From Streptomyces lucensis JCM 4490 (lineage in GTDB: Bacteria; Actinomycetota; Actinomycetes; Streptomycetales; Streptomycetaceae), in the NCBI RefSeq assembly GCF_014650035.1, contig NZ_BMUE01000019.1, positions 1 to 64,000 on the forward strand: DNA of 64,000 nt. The letters run 5' to 3'. This document shows positions 51,178-62,040 of the stretch, one piece after another. Below the pieces are notes generated by a model. That model was not told the origin of the DNA. It did no database searches and was given only the letters and a program-made list of their open reading frames with translations. The stretch's first letter is position 1. Each line of letters opens with the position of its first letter. The position numbers and the translations under genes are program-made.

Positions 51178-51555
51178 TCAGTCGGTGCCGTCGGCCAGGG
51201 CCGCCTCGACGGAGTCGTGGACGGCGAAGACCGCCTCGGCCCCGGTGATCTCGAAGACGCGGGCGACCACCGGCAGCATTCCCGCCAGGTGGACCCCGCC
51301 GCCGGCGGCCTCCGCCTTCAGGCGGGCCCCCAGCAGGACGTTCAGTCCCGTGGAGTCGCAGAACTCCAGGCGCGAGCAGTCCACCACGAGCCGCGAGAAG
51401 CCCTTGGTCAAGAGGTCGTCGAGGGGCTCGCGCAACAGATCGGCGGTGTGGTGGTCGAGCTCACCGGCCGGTGTCACGACGGCGCTGGAGCCCTCCTCCC
51501 GCACCTCCACCAGAAGCCGGCCCGACTGTGCGCTGCCGACCGTCCCGTGGTCCAT
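51178..51555 (-). CDS. arsI: STAS-domain anti-sigma factor antagonist (ArsI-like)
   Basis: 125 residues from the ATG at 51555 (MDHGTVGSAQSGRLLVEV). STAS fold with VVTPAGELDHHTADLLREPL and the phosphorylation motif LVVDCSRLEFCDSTGLNVLL, Ser68 being the likely target of the anti-sigma kinase. When unphosphorylated it should capture the anti-sigma factor and free the sigma factor. Upstream in-frame sequence to 51756 is not used: it runs through the divergent promoter region. Divergent from the sigma gene by 246 bp. Confidence 0.88.
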   Translation of the reverse strand: MDHGTVGSAQSGRLLVEVREEGSSAVVTPAGELDHHTADLLREPLDDLLTKGFSRLVVDCSRLEFCDSTGLNVLLGARLKAEAAGGGVHLAGMLPVVARVFEITGAEAVFAVHDSVEAALADGTD

Positions 51556-51801
51556 GCCGTCTCTCTCCCGAGGTCGTGGCTGTTGATGCCCTCGAACATT
51601 ACGCCTTCCTCGCGCACTCCGACACCCGAACATCCGCACACAAACGGACATATATGGACAGAATGCACTTGCGATCGGCTCGGGGGAGCGGGTAGGGCTA
51701 GTAAAGACACGTATCCCTACACGCCGGCTTCGGAGGCGCCGCACACCGTAGTGCACCCACTGGCTTCGGCAGCCGTATGCCGAGAACGATGGAGGACCCC
51801 C

Positions 51802-52698
51802 ATGTCACCCCGGCTCGACGCATCGCGTACCCCGATAGCGACGTCGACACCCCCACCGGATCAACTGGATCACCCCATCCCTTCCCTCGGCCTCTTCGAG
51901 GGACTACCGGAGATCCCCCCGTACGACGAGATCGGCGCCGTCGACGCGCGGGCCCTGTCCAAGACCCTCTTCGAGCGGCTGGAGTCGCTGGAGGAAGGGA
52001 CGCACGAGTACGCGTACGTCCGCAACACGCTCGTCGAGCTGAACCTCGCGCTCGTGAAGTTCGCCGCCTCCCGCTTCCGCTCCCGCAGCGAGCCGATGGA
52101 GGACATCGTCCAGGTCGGCACCATCGGCCTGATCAAGGCGATCGACCGCTTCGAGCTCTCCCGCGGCGTGGAGTTCCCCACATTCGCCATGCCGACGATC
52201 ATCGGCGAGATCAAGCGCTTCTTCCGTGACACCTCGTGGTCCGTGCGCGTCCCGCGCCGGCTGCAGGAGCTGCGGCTCGACCTCGCCAAGGCCGGGGACG
52301 AGCTGGCGCAGCAGCTGGACCGCGCTCCCACGGTCGCGGAACTCGCCGAGCGGCTCGGCATCTCCAACGACGAGGTCGTCGAGGGCATGGCCGCCTCGAA
52401 CGCCTACACCGCCTCGTCGCTGGACGCCCAGCCCGAGGAGGACGAGACCGAGGGCGCCCTCGCGGACCGCATCGGGTACGAGGACCACGGCCTGGAGGGC
52501 ATCGAGTACATCGAGTCGCTCAAGCCCCTGATCGCCGGCCTCAGCTCGCGGGACCGGCAGATCCTCTCCCTGCGGTTCGTGGCGAACATGACGCAGTCGG
52601 AGATCGGGGAGGAACTCGGCATCTCGCAGATGCACGTGTCCCGGCTGCTGTCGCGCACGCTGGTACGGCTGCGCAAGGGTCTGACCGTCGACGAATAG
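51802..52698 (+). CDS. sigI: SigB/SigF-type alternative sigma factor (SigI-like)
   Basis: 298 residues from the ATG at 51802, with GGAGG 9 bp upstream. Region 2 includes LVELNLALVKFAASRFRSRSEPMEDIVQVG and GLIKAIDRFELSRGVEFPTFAMPTIIGEIKRFFRDTSWSV; region 3 includes RRLQELRLDLAKAGDELAQQ; region 4 has LSSRDRQILSLRFVANMTQSEIGEELGISQMHVSRLLSRTL. A stress/development group 3 sigma factor. With the STAS and ATP-binding proteins it makes a complete partner-switching set. Long in-frame upstream codons are shadow of the STAS gene. Ends with a strong terminator. Confidence 0.9.
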   Translation: MSPRLDASRTPIATSTPPPDQLDHPIPSLGLFEGLPEIPPYDEIGAVDARALSKTLFERLESLEEGTHEYAYVRNTLVELNLALVKFAASRFRSRSEPMEDIVQVGTIGLIKAIDRFELSRGVEFPTFAMPTIIGEIKRFFRDTSWSVRVPRRLQELRLDLAKAGDELAQQLDRAPTVAELAERLGISNDEVVEGMAASNAYTASSLDAQPEEDETEGALADRIGYEDHGLEGIEYIESLKPLIAGLSSRDRQILSLRFVANMTQSEIGEELGISQMHVSRLLSRTLVRLRKGLTVDE

Positions 52699-52734
52699 CC
52701 GGTCCGCACGACCGGTCGCACCCGCGCCCGAGGC

Positions 52735-52776
52735 GCGGAGTCCGTCCGGCCCCCGAGGGGACCGGGCGGACTCCGC
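52735..52776 (+). terminator. hairpin terminator of the sigma gene
   Basis: GCGGAGTCCG plus CCGG pairs with CCGG plus CGGACTCCGC (52735-52776), about 14 bp of stem with one mismatch; 36 bp after the sigma stop. Confidence 0.85.
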
Positions 52777-52937
52777 GTGCCCGCGCCCACCCGTCCGCCC
52801 GCGCCGGACCGGACGGCCTTGCTGTTACCCGGGGAAACTCCTTCCCGCGGTCCCCGCACGCCACTAGGGTCACCCCCCAAACCGGCCGGTACGTCCGTGA
52901 CTTGGCCTGGACGGCCGGGGTGTGAGGAGGCGGGTGG

Positions 52938-54515
52938 ATGGCTCGGGCCGACGGTGCCGGCGACGACGTCGAGGCCGGCGACGCGGGCGGCGCGCGGTAC
53001 GCGGACGCGTCCGACACGCGGCTCACCTCACTGCTGCGCGCCGGCACGCCCGCCGTCTATCCGGCGCTGCGGGAACTGCGCGCCCGTCACCAGCCTTCCG
53101 TCCTGGCCCACGCCCGGCGGTGCGCGGCGAGCGAGCCGGCCGCACGGCAGCTGGCGGCGCAGGCGTTCACCCTGGCCGCCCGCGAGACGGCACGCGGCGT
53201 GGACCCGGGCGTCCCGGTGCGGCTGCACCTGCTGCTGCTCACCGCCCGGCTGGCCGCGTCCTGGGCGCGCGACGAGCGCTCCGGCGGCCTGGACCCCGGC
53301 CTGCTGCTGGTGCTGAACGCGACGGGCGGCGAGGACCCCGCGCCGCCGCTGTTCCCGGCCTTCCGGTCACTGCCGCCGCGGGCCCAGGGGCTGGTCTGGT
53401 ACGGGGCCGTGGAGGAGGAGGACGAGGACCGGACGGCCGCCTTCCTCGGCGTCACCCGCCAGGACGTGGTGTTCGAGACGCCGCGGGCGCTGCAGGACCT
53501 GGCCCGGGCCTGTCTGCGTACCCGGCTCGCCGCCTCCGAAGACCCCCGGTGCGGCGACTTCCGCCGGCTGATCGAGGAGGCGGTGCGGCCGGGCACCCCC
53601 CGTTCCAGCGCCGATCTGCACGCCCACATGGCGCACTGCGCGCACTGCACGGCGGCGTTCGAGGAGCAGACCGCGCTGCGTGACCAGCCGCGCACCGTGC
53701 TGGCCGAGGGGCTGCTGCCGTGGGGCGGCGCGGCCTACGTCACCCGGCGGCTGGAGGCCACCCCGCCCGCATCCGCGGGGCGGCCCGGTGCACGCGACAC
53801 CGCCTGGCCGGCGTCCCGCCGCTACGCGCTGGCCTCGGCGGCGCTCGGGGTGGCGCTCGCGCCGCTGCTGCTCTTCCTGTTCACCCCGGGCGACGGCACC
53901 GGGGACCAGCGCGCGGCGGGCGCGGTGACCACGCCGACGGCGCCCGCGCGGGTCACCGTGACGGCGACGGTGCCCGGCCCTGCTCCGTCGCCTTCCCCCT
54001 CCGCGACGTCCAGGCCCCCCTCGCCCTCCCCCTCCGCCAGACCGACGCACCGGCCCACCCGTACGGCGCGCCCGGCGCCGTCGCCCACGCCGACCCCCGC
54101 GCCGGTGTATCCGCCGGGCCCGGTCTACGCGCAGGTGGTGAACGTGGCCACGGGCCGCTGCCTGGACGTGGCCGGCGACTTCCACGACGGCACGGACGTG
54201 GACCTGGAGCCCTGTGGCTCCGCTGCCACGCAGCGCTGGCGGGTCGACTCCTCGCGCGGGGTCCTGCAGTCGGCCGCGGACCCGGACTTCTGCCTGGACA
54301 GCCGCGGTTCCGTGGAGCGGGGCGTCGGCGTCTGGGACTGCGACTCGGTCGACGGCCGGAACGGCGCCAACCTGACGTTCACCGTCGACGGGGACGGGGT
54401 GATCCGCCCGGCCATCGCCATCGAGACCGGCCTGACCGCGCACGGCGGCGGCGAGTTGTCCTTCGACCCGCTGACCGGAGGCACGGCGCAGCGGTGGCGG
54501 GCGGGGAGCGCCTGA
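52938..54515 (+). CDS. membrane protein fusing sigma-like region, zf-HC2 finger and ricin-type lectin domain
   Basis: 525 residues, ATG at 52938. Residues ~26-90 resemble ECF sigma region 2 (YPALRELRARHQPSVLAHAR) and ~140-195 resemble region 4 (FRSLPPRAQGLVWYGAV, then AAFLGVTRQDVV), both degenerate. A zf-HC2 anti-sigma zinc finger follows: His230-x3-Cys234-x2-Cys237 in HMAHCAHC. One membrane helix (~297-316), a Pro/Ser/Thr stalk (~330-395), and an extracellular ricin-B beta-trefoil (~397-525, GRCLDVAGD, TQRWRV, FCLDSRG, AQRWR). It looks like a one-piece surface sensor, binding sugars outside and transcription machinery or none inside; whether the sigma part is active is unknown. Confidence 0.8.
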   Translation: MARADGAGDDVEAGDAGGARYADASDTRLTSLLRAGTPAVYPALRELRARHQPSVLAHARRCAASEPAARQLAAQAFTLAARETARGVDPGVPVRLHLLLLTARLAASWARDERSGGLDPGLLLVLNATGGEDPAPPLFPAFRSLPPRAQGLVWYGAVEEEDEDRTAAFLGVTRQDVVFETPRALQDLARACLRTRLAASEDPRCGDFRRLIEEAVRPGTPRSSADLHAHMAHCAHCTAAFEEQTALRDQPRTVLAEGLLPWGGAAYVTRRLEATPPASAGRPGARDTAWPASRRYALASAALGVALAPLLLFLFTPGDGTGDQRAAGAVTTPTAPARVTVTATVPGPAPSPSPSATSRPPSPSPSARPTHRPTRTARPAPSPTPTPAPVYPPGPVYAQVVNVATGRCLDVAGDFHDGTDVDLEPCGSAATQRWRVDSSRGVLQSAADPDFCLDSRGSVERGVGVWDCDSVDGRNGANLTFTVDGDGVIRPAIAIETGLTAHGGGELSFDPLTGGTAQRWRAGSA

Positions 54516-54522
54516 CGGCCCG

Positions 54523-55698
54523 TCAGACCTCGCGCTCGCCGCGCCGCCAGACCTGGGTCACCAGGGGGACGCCGGGGCGGTAGGCCAGGTGGACGTGGCT
54601 GGGTGCGTCCAGGACGATCAGGTCGGCGCGGGCGCCGGGAGCCAGGCGTCCGACGTCGGTGCGGCGCAGGGCCGCCGCCCCGCCCGCCGTGGCCGACCAG
54701 ACCGCCTCGTCCGGCGTCATCCCCATGTCCCGTACCGCGAGCGCGATGCAGAACGGCACCGAGGAGGTGAAGGACGAGCCCGGGTTGCAGTCCGTGGACA
54801 GGGCGACGGTGACGCCCGCGTCCAGCAGCCGGCGTGCGTCCGGCCACTCGGCACGGGTGGAGAACTCGGCGCCCGGCAGCAGCGTGGCCACCGTGTTGCC
54901 GCCCGCGAGGGCGTCGACGTCCGCGTCCGTGAGGTGGGTGCAGTGGTCGGCGCTGGCCGCGTCCAGCTCGACGGCCAGCTGGACGCCGGGGCCGTAGGAG
55001 AGCTGGTTGGCGTGGACGCGCGGGTGCAGGCCCTTGGCCCTGCCGGCGGTGAGGATCGCCCGGGCCTGGTCGCCGTCGAAGGCGCCCTTCTCGCAGAACA
55101 CGTCGATCCAGCGGGCGTGCGGCGCGCAGGCGTCCAGCATCTCGCCGGTGACCAGGGCGACGTAGGCCGCCGGGTCGTCGGCGTGGTCCGGGGAGACGAT
55201 GTGCGCGCCGAGGTACGTCACCTCGTCGGTGTGCCGGGCCGCGATGCGCAGGGCGCGGGACTCGTCGGCCACGGTGAGGCCGTAGCCGGACTTGGTCTCG
55301 AACGTGGTGGTGCCCTGGCGGAGGGCCTCGTCGAGGTACCGGGTGAGGTTGGCCTCCAGTTCCGCGTCGCTCGCGGCGCGGGTGGCCGCGACCGTGGTGC
55401 GGATGCCGCCCGCCGTGTAGGAGCGGCCGGACATGCGGGCGTTGAACTCCTGCGTGCGGTCACCGGCGAAGACCAGGTGGGAGTGGGAGTCCACGAAGCC
55501 CGGCAGCACCGCCCGGCCGCCCGCGTCGACCCGGTCGTCGGCGGCGGGTGCTTCGCTTGCCTCACCGGTCCACACGACGCGGTCGCCGTCGACGACGACG
55601 GCCGCGTCCCGGACCAGTCCGAGGGGGGATCCGTCTCCCTGCGAGGGATCGTTGGTGACCAGCGTGGCGATGTTGGTGATGACGGTGCTGCTGCTCAT
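54523..55698 (-). CDS. hutI: imidazolonepropionase
   Basis: 391 residues, amidohydrolase superfamily; third step of histidine degradation (4-imidazolone-5-propionate to N-formimino-L-glutamate). Metal motif VDSHSHLVFAGDRTQEFNARM at ~70-90, TFETKSGYGLTV, VFCEKGAFD, HANQLSYGPGVQLAVELDAASADHCT and STDCNPGSSFTSSVP with the catalytic Asp. Last gene of a four-gene minus-strand hut operon, 39 bp after hutF. Convergent with the lectin fusion gene, stops only 7 bp apart. Confidence 0.96.
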   Translation of the reverse strand: MSSSTVITNIATLVTNDPSQGDGSPLGLVRDAAVVVDGDRVVWTGEASEAPAADDRVDAGGRAVLPGFVDSHSHLVFAGDRTQEFNARMSGRSYTAGGIRTTVAATRAASDAELEANLTRYLDEALRQGTTTFETKSGYGLTVADESRALRIAARHTDEVTYLGAHIVSPDHADDPAAYVALVTGEMLDACAPHARWIDVFCEKGAFDGDQARAILTAGRAKGLHPRVHANQLSYGPGVQLAVELDAASADHCTHLTDADVDALAGGNTVATLLPGAEFSTRAEWPDARRLLDAGVTVALSTDCNPGSSFTSSVPFCIALAVRDMGMTPDEAVWSATAGGAAALRRTDVGRLAPGARADLIVLDAPSHVHLAYRPGVPLVTQVWRRGEREV

Positions 55699-55737
55699 GG
55701 GTGTCCTCAGGGGTGGCCGGGTGGGGGTCGGCGGGCC

Positions 55738-57075
55738 TCAGCCGCGCAGTGCTTCGATCGCGGCCGTCAGTGCCCGCGGCACGTCCGGTACGAGGGCGTG
55801 GGCGCCGTCCCGTACGACATGGCGTCCGCCGACGACCGTGTGCCGTACGTCCGCCGCCGTCGCGGCGAACACGGCGGTCTCGGCACCGAGCCGCGGTACC
55901 GGGCCCGCCGTTCTGACCGAGTCGAGGGCGACGGTCGTGAAGTCGGCGAGCGCCCCCGCCTCCAGGCTGCCTGCGTCCTGCCAGCCCAGGGCCGCGTGGC
56001 CGTCGGCGGAGGCCGCGCGCAGCAGGGCGGCGGCCGTCCAGTGGCCCCGGGAGCGGGTGCGCAGCCGTTCGTTCAGCTCCATCGCGCGCGCCTCTTCGAG
56101 CAGGTCGACGACGGCGTGGCTGTCGGAGCCGAGGGAGAGCGGGGATCCGGCCCGCTGCAGGGCGGCGGCCGGGCCGATGCCGTCGGCCAGGTCGCGCTCG
56201 GTCGTCGGGCACATGCAGGTGCCGGTGCCCGAGCCGCCGAGCAGGGCGATGTCCTCGTCGGTGAGGTGGGTGTTGTGCACGCCGGTGGTGCGCGGCCCCA
56301 GGACGCCGTGGTCGGCGAGCAGCCTGGTGGGCGTGCGGCCGTGCGCGGCGAGGCAGGCGTCGTTCTCTGCGGTCTGCTCCGACAGGTGCACGTGCAGCGG
56401 GGCCCGGCGCTCCTCGGCCCACCGCGCCACGGTCGCCAGCTGCCCCGCGGGGACGGCCCGCACCGAGTGGACCGCCGCTCCGATCCGTGCGTGGCCTCGC
56501 TCCTTCAGGGCCGCACAGCGTTCGGCCCACGCCTGCGCGCTGCCGTCGGAGAAGCGCCTCTGGTGGATGTTGGGCGGCTCGCCGAAGCCGGAGGAGAGGT
56601 AGCAGGTGTCGAGGAGGGTGATCCGGACGCCCGCCTCGGCGGCTGCCGCGATCAGCGCCTCGCCCATGGCGTTGGGGTCGGCGTACGGGGTGCCGCCGGG
56701 CGCGTGGTGCACGTAGTGGAACTCGCCGACGCAGGTGATGCCGGCCAGGGCCATCTCGGCGTACACCCCGCGCGCGAGGGCGTGGTAGGTCTCCGGGGTC
56801 AGGCGGTCGGCGACGGAGTACATCACCTCGCGCCAGGTCCAGAAGGTGCCGGAGCCGACCTGGACGGTGCCGCGCAGCGCCCGGTGGAAGGCGTGGCTGT
56901 GCGCGTTCGCCAGGCCGGGCAGGGTGAGCCCGCGCAGGATCTCGGCGCCGGGCGGCGGCGTGGGCACGCCGGTGCGGACGGCGGTGATCCGGCCGTCCCG
57001 CGTCGTGAGGGCCACGCCCGGCTCGACGTGCGTGCCGAGCCAGGCGTGCTCCAGCCAGTAGGTCCGCGTGGTCAC
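55738..57075 (-). CDS. hutF: formimidoylglutamate deiminase
   Basis: 445 residues from the GTG at 57075, overlapping the stop of the preceding gene (GTGA). Amidohydrolase that converts N-formimino-L-glutamate to N-formyl-L-glutamate and ammonia. Zinc-site motifs GLANAHSHAFHRALRG, PLHVHLSEQTAEN, THLTDEDIALLGGSGTGTCMCPTTERDLADGIGP described by their segments near residues 60, 225 and 270-300, and LSLGSDSHAVVDLLEEARAM. Its presence indicates the five-step pathway through formylglutamate, whose usual last enzyme is HutG; no hutG is in this cluster. Confidence 0.93.
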   Translation of the reverse strand: MTTRTYWLEHAWLGTHVEPGVALTTRDGRITAVRTGVPTPPPGAEILRGLTLPGLANAHSHAFHRALRGTVQVGSGTFWTWREVMYSVADRLTPETYHALARGVYAEMALAGITCVGEFHYVHHAPGGTPYADPNAMGEALIAAAAEAGVRITLLDTCYLSSGFGEPPNIHQRRFSDGSAQAWAERCAALKERGHARIGAAVHSVRAVPAGQLATVARWAEERRAPLHVHLSEQTAENDACLAAHGRTPTRLLADHGVLGPRTTGVHNTHLTDEDIALLGGSGTGTCMCPTTERDLADGIGPAAALQRAGSPLSLGSDSHAVVDLLEEARAMELNERLRTRSRGHWTAAALLRAASADGHAALGWQDAGSLEAGALADFTTVALDSVRTAGPVPRLGAETAVFAATAADVRHTVVGGRHVVRDGAHALVPDVPRALTAAIEALRG

Positions 57076-58285
57076 GTGCAGGCCAGCCCTTCCAGTACGT
57101 CGGCGAGCGCGTTCACCCCGGCCACGCAGTCGTCCTCGGCCGCGTACTCGGCCGGTGAGTGCGAGACACCGGTGGGGTTGCGCACGAACAGCATGGCGGT
57201 CGGGATGCTGCCGGAGAGGATTCCGGCGTCGTGTCCGGCACCGGTGCCCAGGACGGGCACCGTCAGGCCGGTGCCCTTGCCGAGGATGCGGCCGAGTTCG
57301 TCGCGCAGGGCGTGGTCGAACTCCACGACCGGCGTGAAGGACTCCCGGACGACGTCCAGGCCGGCGCCGTGGGCGTCGGCGTACTCGCGGGCCGCCTTCT
57401 CGATGCCGCCGACCACCGTGTCCAGGGTCTCCTGGTCGGCGGCGCGGGAGTCGAGCCAGCCGCGCACCAGCGAGGGGATCGCGTTGACCCCGTTCGGCTC
57501 CACCGCGATCTTGCCGAAGGTGGCGACGGCGCCGGCGAGTTCGGCCTCGCGGCGGGCGGCGAGGACGGTCTCGGCGTAGGACAGCATCGGGTCGCGGCGG
57601 TCCACCAGACGGGTGGTTCCGGCGTGGTTGGCCTCGCCCCGGAAGTCGAACCGCCAGCGGCCGTGCGGCCAGATGGCGCTGGCGACGCCGACCCGGTCGC
57701 CGGACAGGTCCAGCGCACGGCCCTGCTCGACGTGCAGCTCGACGAAGGCGCCGATCCGGGCCAGCCGCTCCGGATCGGCCCCGATGCCCTCGGGGTCGTA
57801 CCCGGCGGCCTCCATGGCCTGCGGGAGGGTGACGCCGTTCCCGTCGGTGAGCCGGTGCGCCTGCTCGACGGTCAGCTGCCCCGCGGTGAGCCGGGAGCCG
57901 ACGCAGGCGAGCCCGAACCGGGCGCCCTCCTCGTCGCCGAAGTTGACGACGGCGAGGGGCTTGGTGAACCGCGCTCCCCTGCCGCGCAGTTCGTCGAGGG
58001 CGGCGAAAGAGGACACGACTCCGAGGGGCCCGTCGAAGGCCCCGCCGTCCGGCACCGAGTCCAGGTGCGATCCGGTGACGACGGCGTCCCCGGCGGCCGG
58101 GTCCCCCAGCCAGGCCCACTGGTTGCCGTTCCGGTCGACCTCGTAGGCGAGCCCACGCGTCTCGGCCTGCTCCCTGAACCAGGCCCGGCAGTCGGCGTCG
58201 GCGCCGGTCCAGGCGTAGCGCCGGTAGCCGCCGGAGGCGGAGCTGCGGCCGACCGGCAGCAGCTCCGCCCACATGCTGTGGAAGC

Positions 58286-58289
<4 letters not shown>
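57072..58289 (-). CDS. M20 family amidohydrolase (allantoate amidohydrolase/N-carbamoylase-like)
   Basis: 405 residues. Dinuclear metal site motifs: VVTGSHLDSVPDGGAFDGPLGV, VVNFGDEEGARFG, ELHVEQGRALDLSG, and GTGAGHDAGILSG; dimerisation domain in the middle. It belongs to the hydantoinase/carbamoylase (HyuC/AllC) group that hydrolyses N-carbamoyl or ureido groups. Overlaps hutU and hutF by 4 bp each, so it is a fixed member of the hut operon. In this position it is a good candidate for removing the formyl group of N-formyl-L-glutamate in place of HutG (inference). Confidence 0.88.
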
Positions 58290-59950
<1,661 letters not shown>

Positions 59951-59975
59951 CGTCTGCCTCCTCCTTGTTGCTGCG

Positions 59976-60004
59976 TCTATTCACATCCTGACCGCCTGAA
60001 TAGA
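59976..60004. promoter_or_regulatory. operator-like inverted repeat over the hut promoter
   Basis: TCTATTCA (59976-59983) and TGAATAGA (59997-60004), a perfect 8-bp inverted repeat with 13 bp between, spanning the start site, the -10 and part of the spacer. The position is that of a repressor site; Streptomyces histidine utilisation is reported to be controlled by repression relieved by urocanate. Confidence 0.6.
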
Positions 60005-60013
60005 ACTAGTCAA
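59985..60013 (-). promoter_or_regulatory. hut operon promoter
   Basis: On the minus strand, -35 TTGACT (60008-60013), 17-bp spacer, -10 CAGGAT (59985-59990); transcription start near 59978, 28 nt before the hutU ATG. Confidence 0.65.
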
Positions 60014-60088
60014 TACATGGGGTCGGCCGCGTCCGCGCCCGGCAGGTGTTTGGCTGGAAGCACCGGTGGCCGAGAGGACGGGGAAGCG

Positions 60089-61471
60089 GTGGAGCACGAC
60101 ATCCACGACATCGAGGAAGCGGCCGGGGAGCGCGCCGGCCGGCGGGACCGGGCGGTGCGGGCGGCGGTCGAGCAGGGCCTGCTGGGCCCGGACGCGGCCG
60201 TGGTGGGGCTGCTGGACGTCACCGGCATCCGGCGGTCGGCGGCGGCCCTGCGGGCGGCGTTCGAAGCGGTGACGGCGCCCGGCACGCCGGTGCTGCACGC
60301 CTTCGCGGTGAAGGCGACCCCGCTGGTGCCGGTGCTGCGGCTGCTGCACGAGGCGGGGATCGGCGCGGAGGTGGCGAGCCCCGGCGAGCTGGCGCTGGCG
60401 CGGGCGGCGGGGGTGCCGCCCGCGCGGACGGTGCTCGACTCGCCCGCCAAGACGCCGGCGGAGCTGCGCGAGGCGCTGGCGCTCGGCATCGCCGTGAACG
60501 CCGACAATCCGCAGGAGCTGGACCGGCTGGACGACCTGATGCGGTCCGCGCCCAGCCGCTCCCCGCTCGGCATCCGGGTCAACCCGCAGGTCGGCGGCGG
60601 CTCGATCGGCGCCACGTCCACGGCGACCCGGACATCGAAGTTCGGGATCGCCCTGCGCGACGAGGGGGCGCGCGAGTGGGTCGTGCGGGCGTACCTGGAG
60701 CGGCCGTGGCTGACCCGGCTGCACGCGCACACCGGCTCGCAGGGCATCCCGCTCCCGTTGCTGGCGCGGGGCGTGGCGGAGACGTACGCGCTCGCCGAGG
60801 AGATCAACGGGCGCGCCGGGCGGCGGCAGGTCGACACCCTCGACATCGGCGGCGGGCTGCCGGTGAACTTCGCCGCCGAGGAGACGGCGCCGACCTACGC
60901 CGGGTTCGCGCGGCTGCTCGCCGAGGAGGTGCCGGGGCTGTTCGACGGCCGGTACGGGCTGGTGACCGAGTTCGGACGGTCGCTGCTGGCCAAGCACGGC
61001 ACGGTGGTCGCGCGGGTGGAGTACACCAAGAGCGCGGGCGGCCGGCGGATCGCGGTGACGCACGCGGGCGTGCAGGTGGCGACGCGGACGGTCTACGCGC
61101 CGGGGGCCTGGCCGCTCAGGATCGCCGCCTACGACGCCGAGGGGCGCCCGAGGACGGGGCCGGAGGCGGTGCAGGACGTGGCGGGACCGGCCTGCTTCTC
61201 GGGCGACCTGCTGGCCGAGGGGCGCGCGCTGCCCGTGCTGGAGCAGGGCGACTACGCGGCCGCGCTCGACACGGGCGCGTACTACTTCGCGCACCACTAC
61301 GCCTACAACTCCCTCGCCCGGCCGGCCATCCACGGCTTCGTGCCGGACGGTTCGGGCGGGATCGCCTTCGCGACCGTCCGGGAAGCGCAGACGATCGCCG
61401 AGGTCGTGGCCGAATCCGGCGGGGCGCACGCGTCCGCGCTCACCACCCCGCACGCGCCCGGGAGCCGTTGA
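60089..61471 (+). CDS. type III PLP-dependent decarboxylase, diaminopimelate decarboxylase-like
   Basis: 460 residues from the GTG at 60089, preceded by GAGGACGGGGAA. Alanine racemase-like TIM barrel with the PLP lysine in LHAFAVKATPLVPVLRL, HTGSQGIPLPLLARGV, LDIGGGLPVNF for phosphate binding and EFGRSLLAKHG; the C-terminal beta domain has AGPACFSGDLLAEG, placed like the catalytic Cys of DapDC, and ALDTGAYYFAHHYAYNSL. It would decarboxylate diaminopimelate or a related amino acid. Streptomyces has a separate lysA near thrC/hom, so this may be a paralogue with another substrate. Divergent from hutU (138 bp). Confidence 0.85.
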   Translation: MEHDIHDIEEAAGERAGRRDRAVRAAVEQGLLGPDAAVVGLLDVTGIRRSAAALRAAFEAVTAPGTPVLHAFAVKATPLVPVLRLLHEAGIGAEVASPGELALARAAGVPPARTVLDSPAKTPAELREALALGIAVNADNPQELDRLDDLMRSAPSRSPLGIRVNPQVGGGSIGATSTATRTSKFGIALRDEGAREWVVRAYLERPWLTRLHAHTGSQGIPLPLLARGVAETYALAEEINGRAGRRQVDTLDIGGGLPVNFAAEETAPTYAGFARLLAEEVPGLFDGRYGLVTEFGRSLLAKHGTVVARVEYTKSAGGRRIAVTHAGVQVATRTVYAPGAWPLRIAAYDAEGRPRTGPEAVQDVAGPACFSGDLLAEGRALPVLEQGDYAAALDTGAYYFAHHYAYNSLARPAIHGFVPDGSGGIAFATVREAQTIAEVVAESGGAHASALTTPHAPGSR

Positions 61472-61650
61472 CACGCTCCCGCCGCCCCCGGACAGATGGA
61501 GCAACCGCCCTGGAAGACAGGTCAGTTGACCCACTCTAGTACGCCGGGCGCACGTTCCACCGGAAAATGCCAAAGGCCTCACCCGCCGCACATACGTTGC
61601 GTAGTCTCTCTGTCACTCAACCGGAGTCACAGGCGGGAGGGGAAGCCAAG

Positions 61651-62040
61651 GTGCCCGGAATCGACGAGTGCCTGCTGGAAGCGATGCGACTGCCCGGCGC
61701 CCGGGGGGCCGCGCTGGTGGACTGGACGAGCGGGCTGGCCCTCGGCACGGTCGGGGACGCCCCGGGCGGCGACCACGAGACGACCGCGGCCGAGGCCGCA
61801 GAACTGGCCCGGATGGCCGCCGAGCACGGCGCGTTCACCGCCGGGGGCCGGCCGGACGACCGGCCCGCGCTGGAGGACGTGATCGTCAGCAACCGCGACA
61901 GCTACCACCTGCTCCGGTTCGTGGACACGTCCTTCGACAGCAGCGTCTTCCTCCACCTCTGGCTCGGCCGCGAGGAGGGCAACCTCGCCCTCGCCCGCAT
62001 CCGGCTCGGCGAGATGGCCGCCCGGCTGGTGCTGGGATGA
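61651..62040 (+). CDS. roadblock/LC7 domain protein 1
   Basis: 129 residues from the GTG at 61651 (MPGIDECLLEAMRLPGARGA), with GGAGG about 10 bp upstream. A single roadblock/LC7 domain: ALVDWTSGLALGTVGD, a central helix, DVIVSNRDSYHLLRFV and a C-terminal helix LALARIRLGEMAARLVLG. Roadblock proteins dimerise and regulate small GTPases of the MglA/Rab-like type. First gene of a four-gene cluster; overlaps the next by 4 bp. Resembles the fourth gene of the cluster. Confidence 0.85.
   Translation: MPGIDECLLEAMRLPGARGAALVDWTSGLALGTVGDAPGGDHETTAAEAAELARMAAEHGAFTAGGRPDDRPALEDVIVSNRDSYHLLRFVDTSFDSSVFLHLWLGREEGNLALARIRLGEMAARLVLG

Noticed and set aside
51690..51695. GGGTAG before the sigma gene as a SigB-type -10.
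   Set aside because: No GTTT-like -35 at 14-16 bp upstream.
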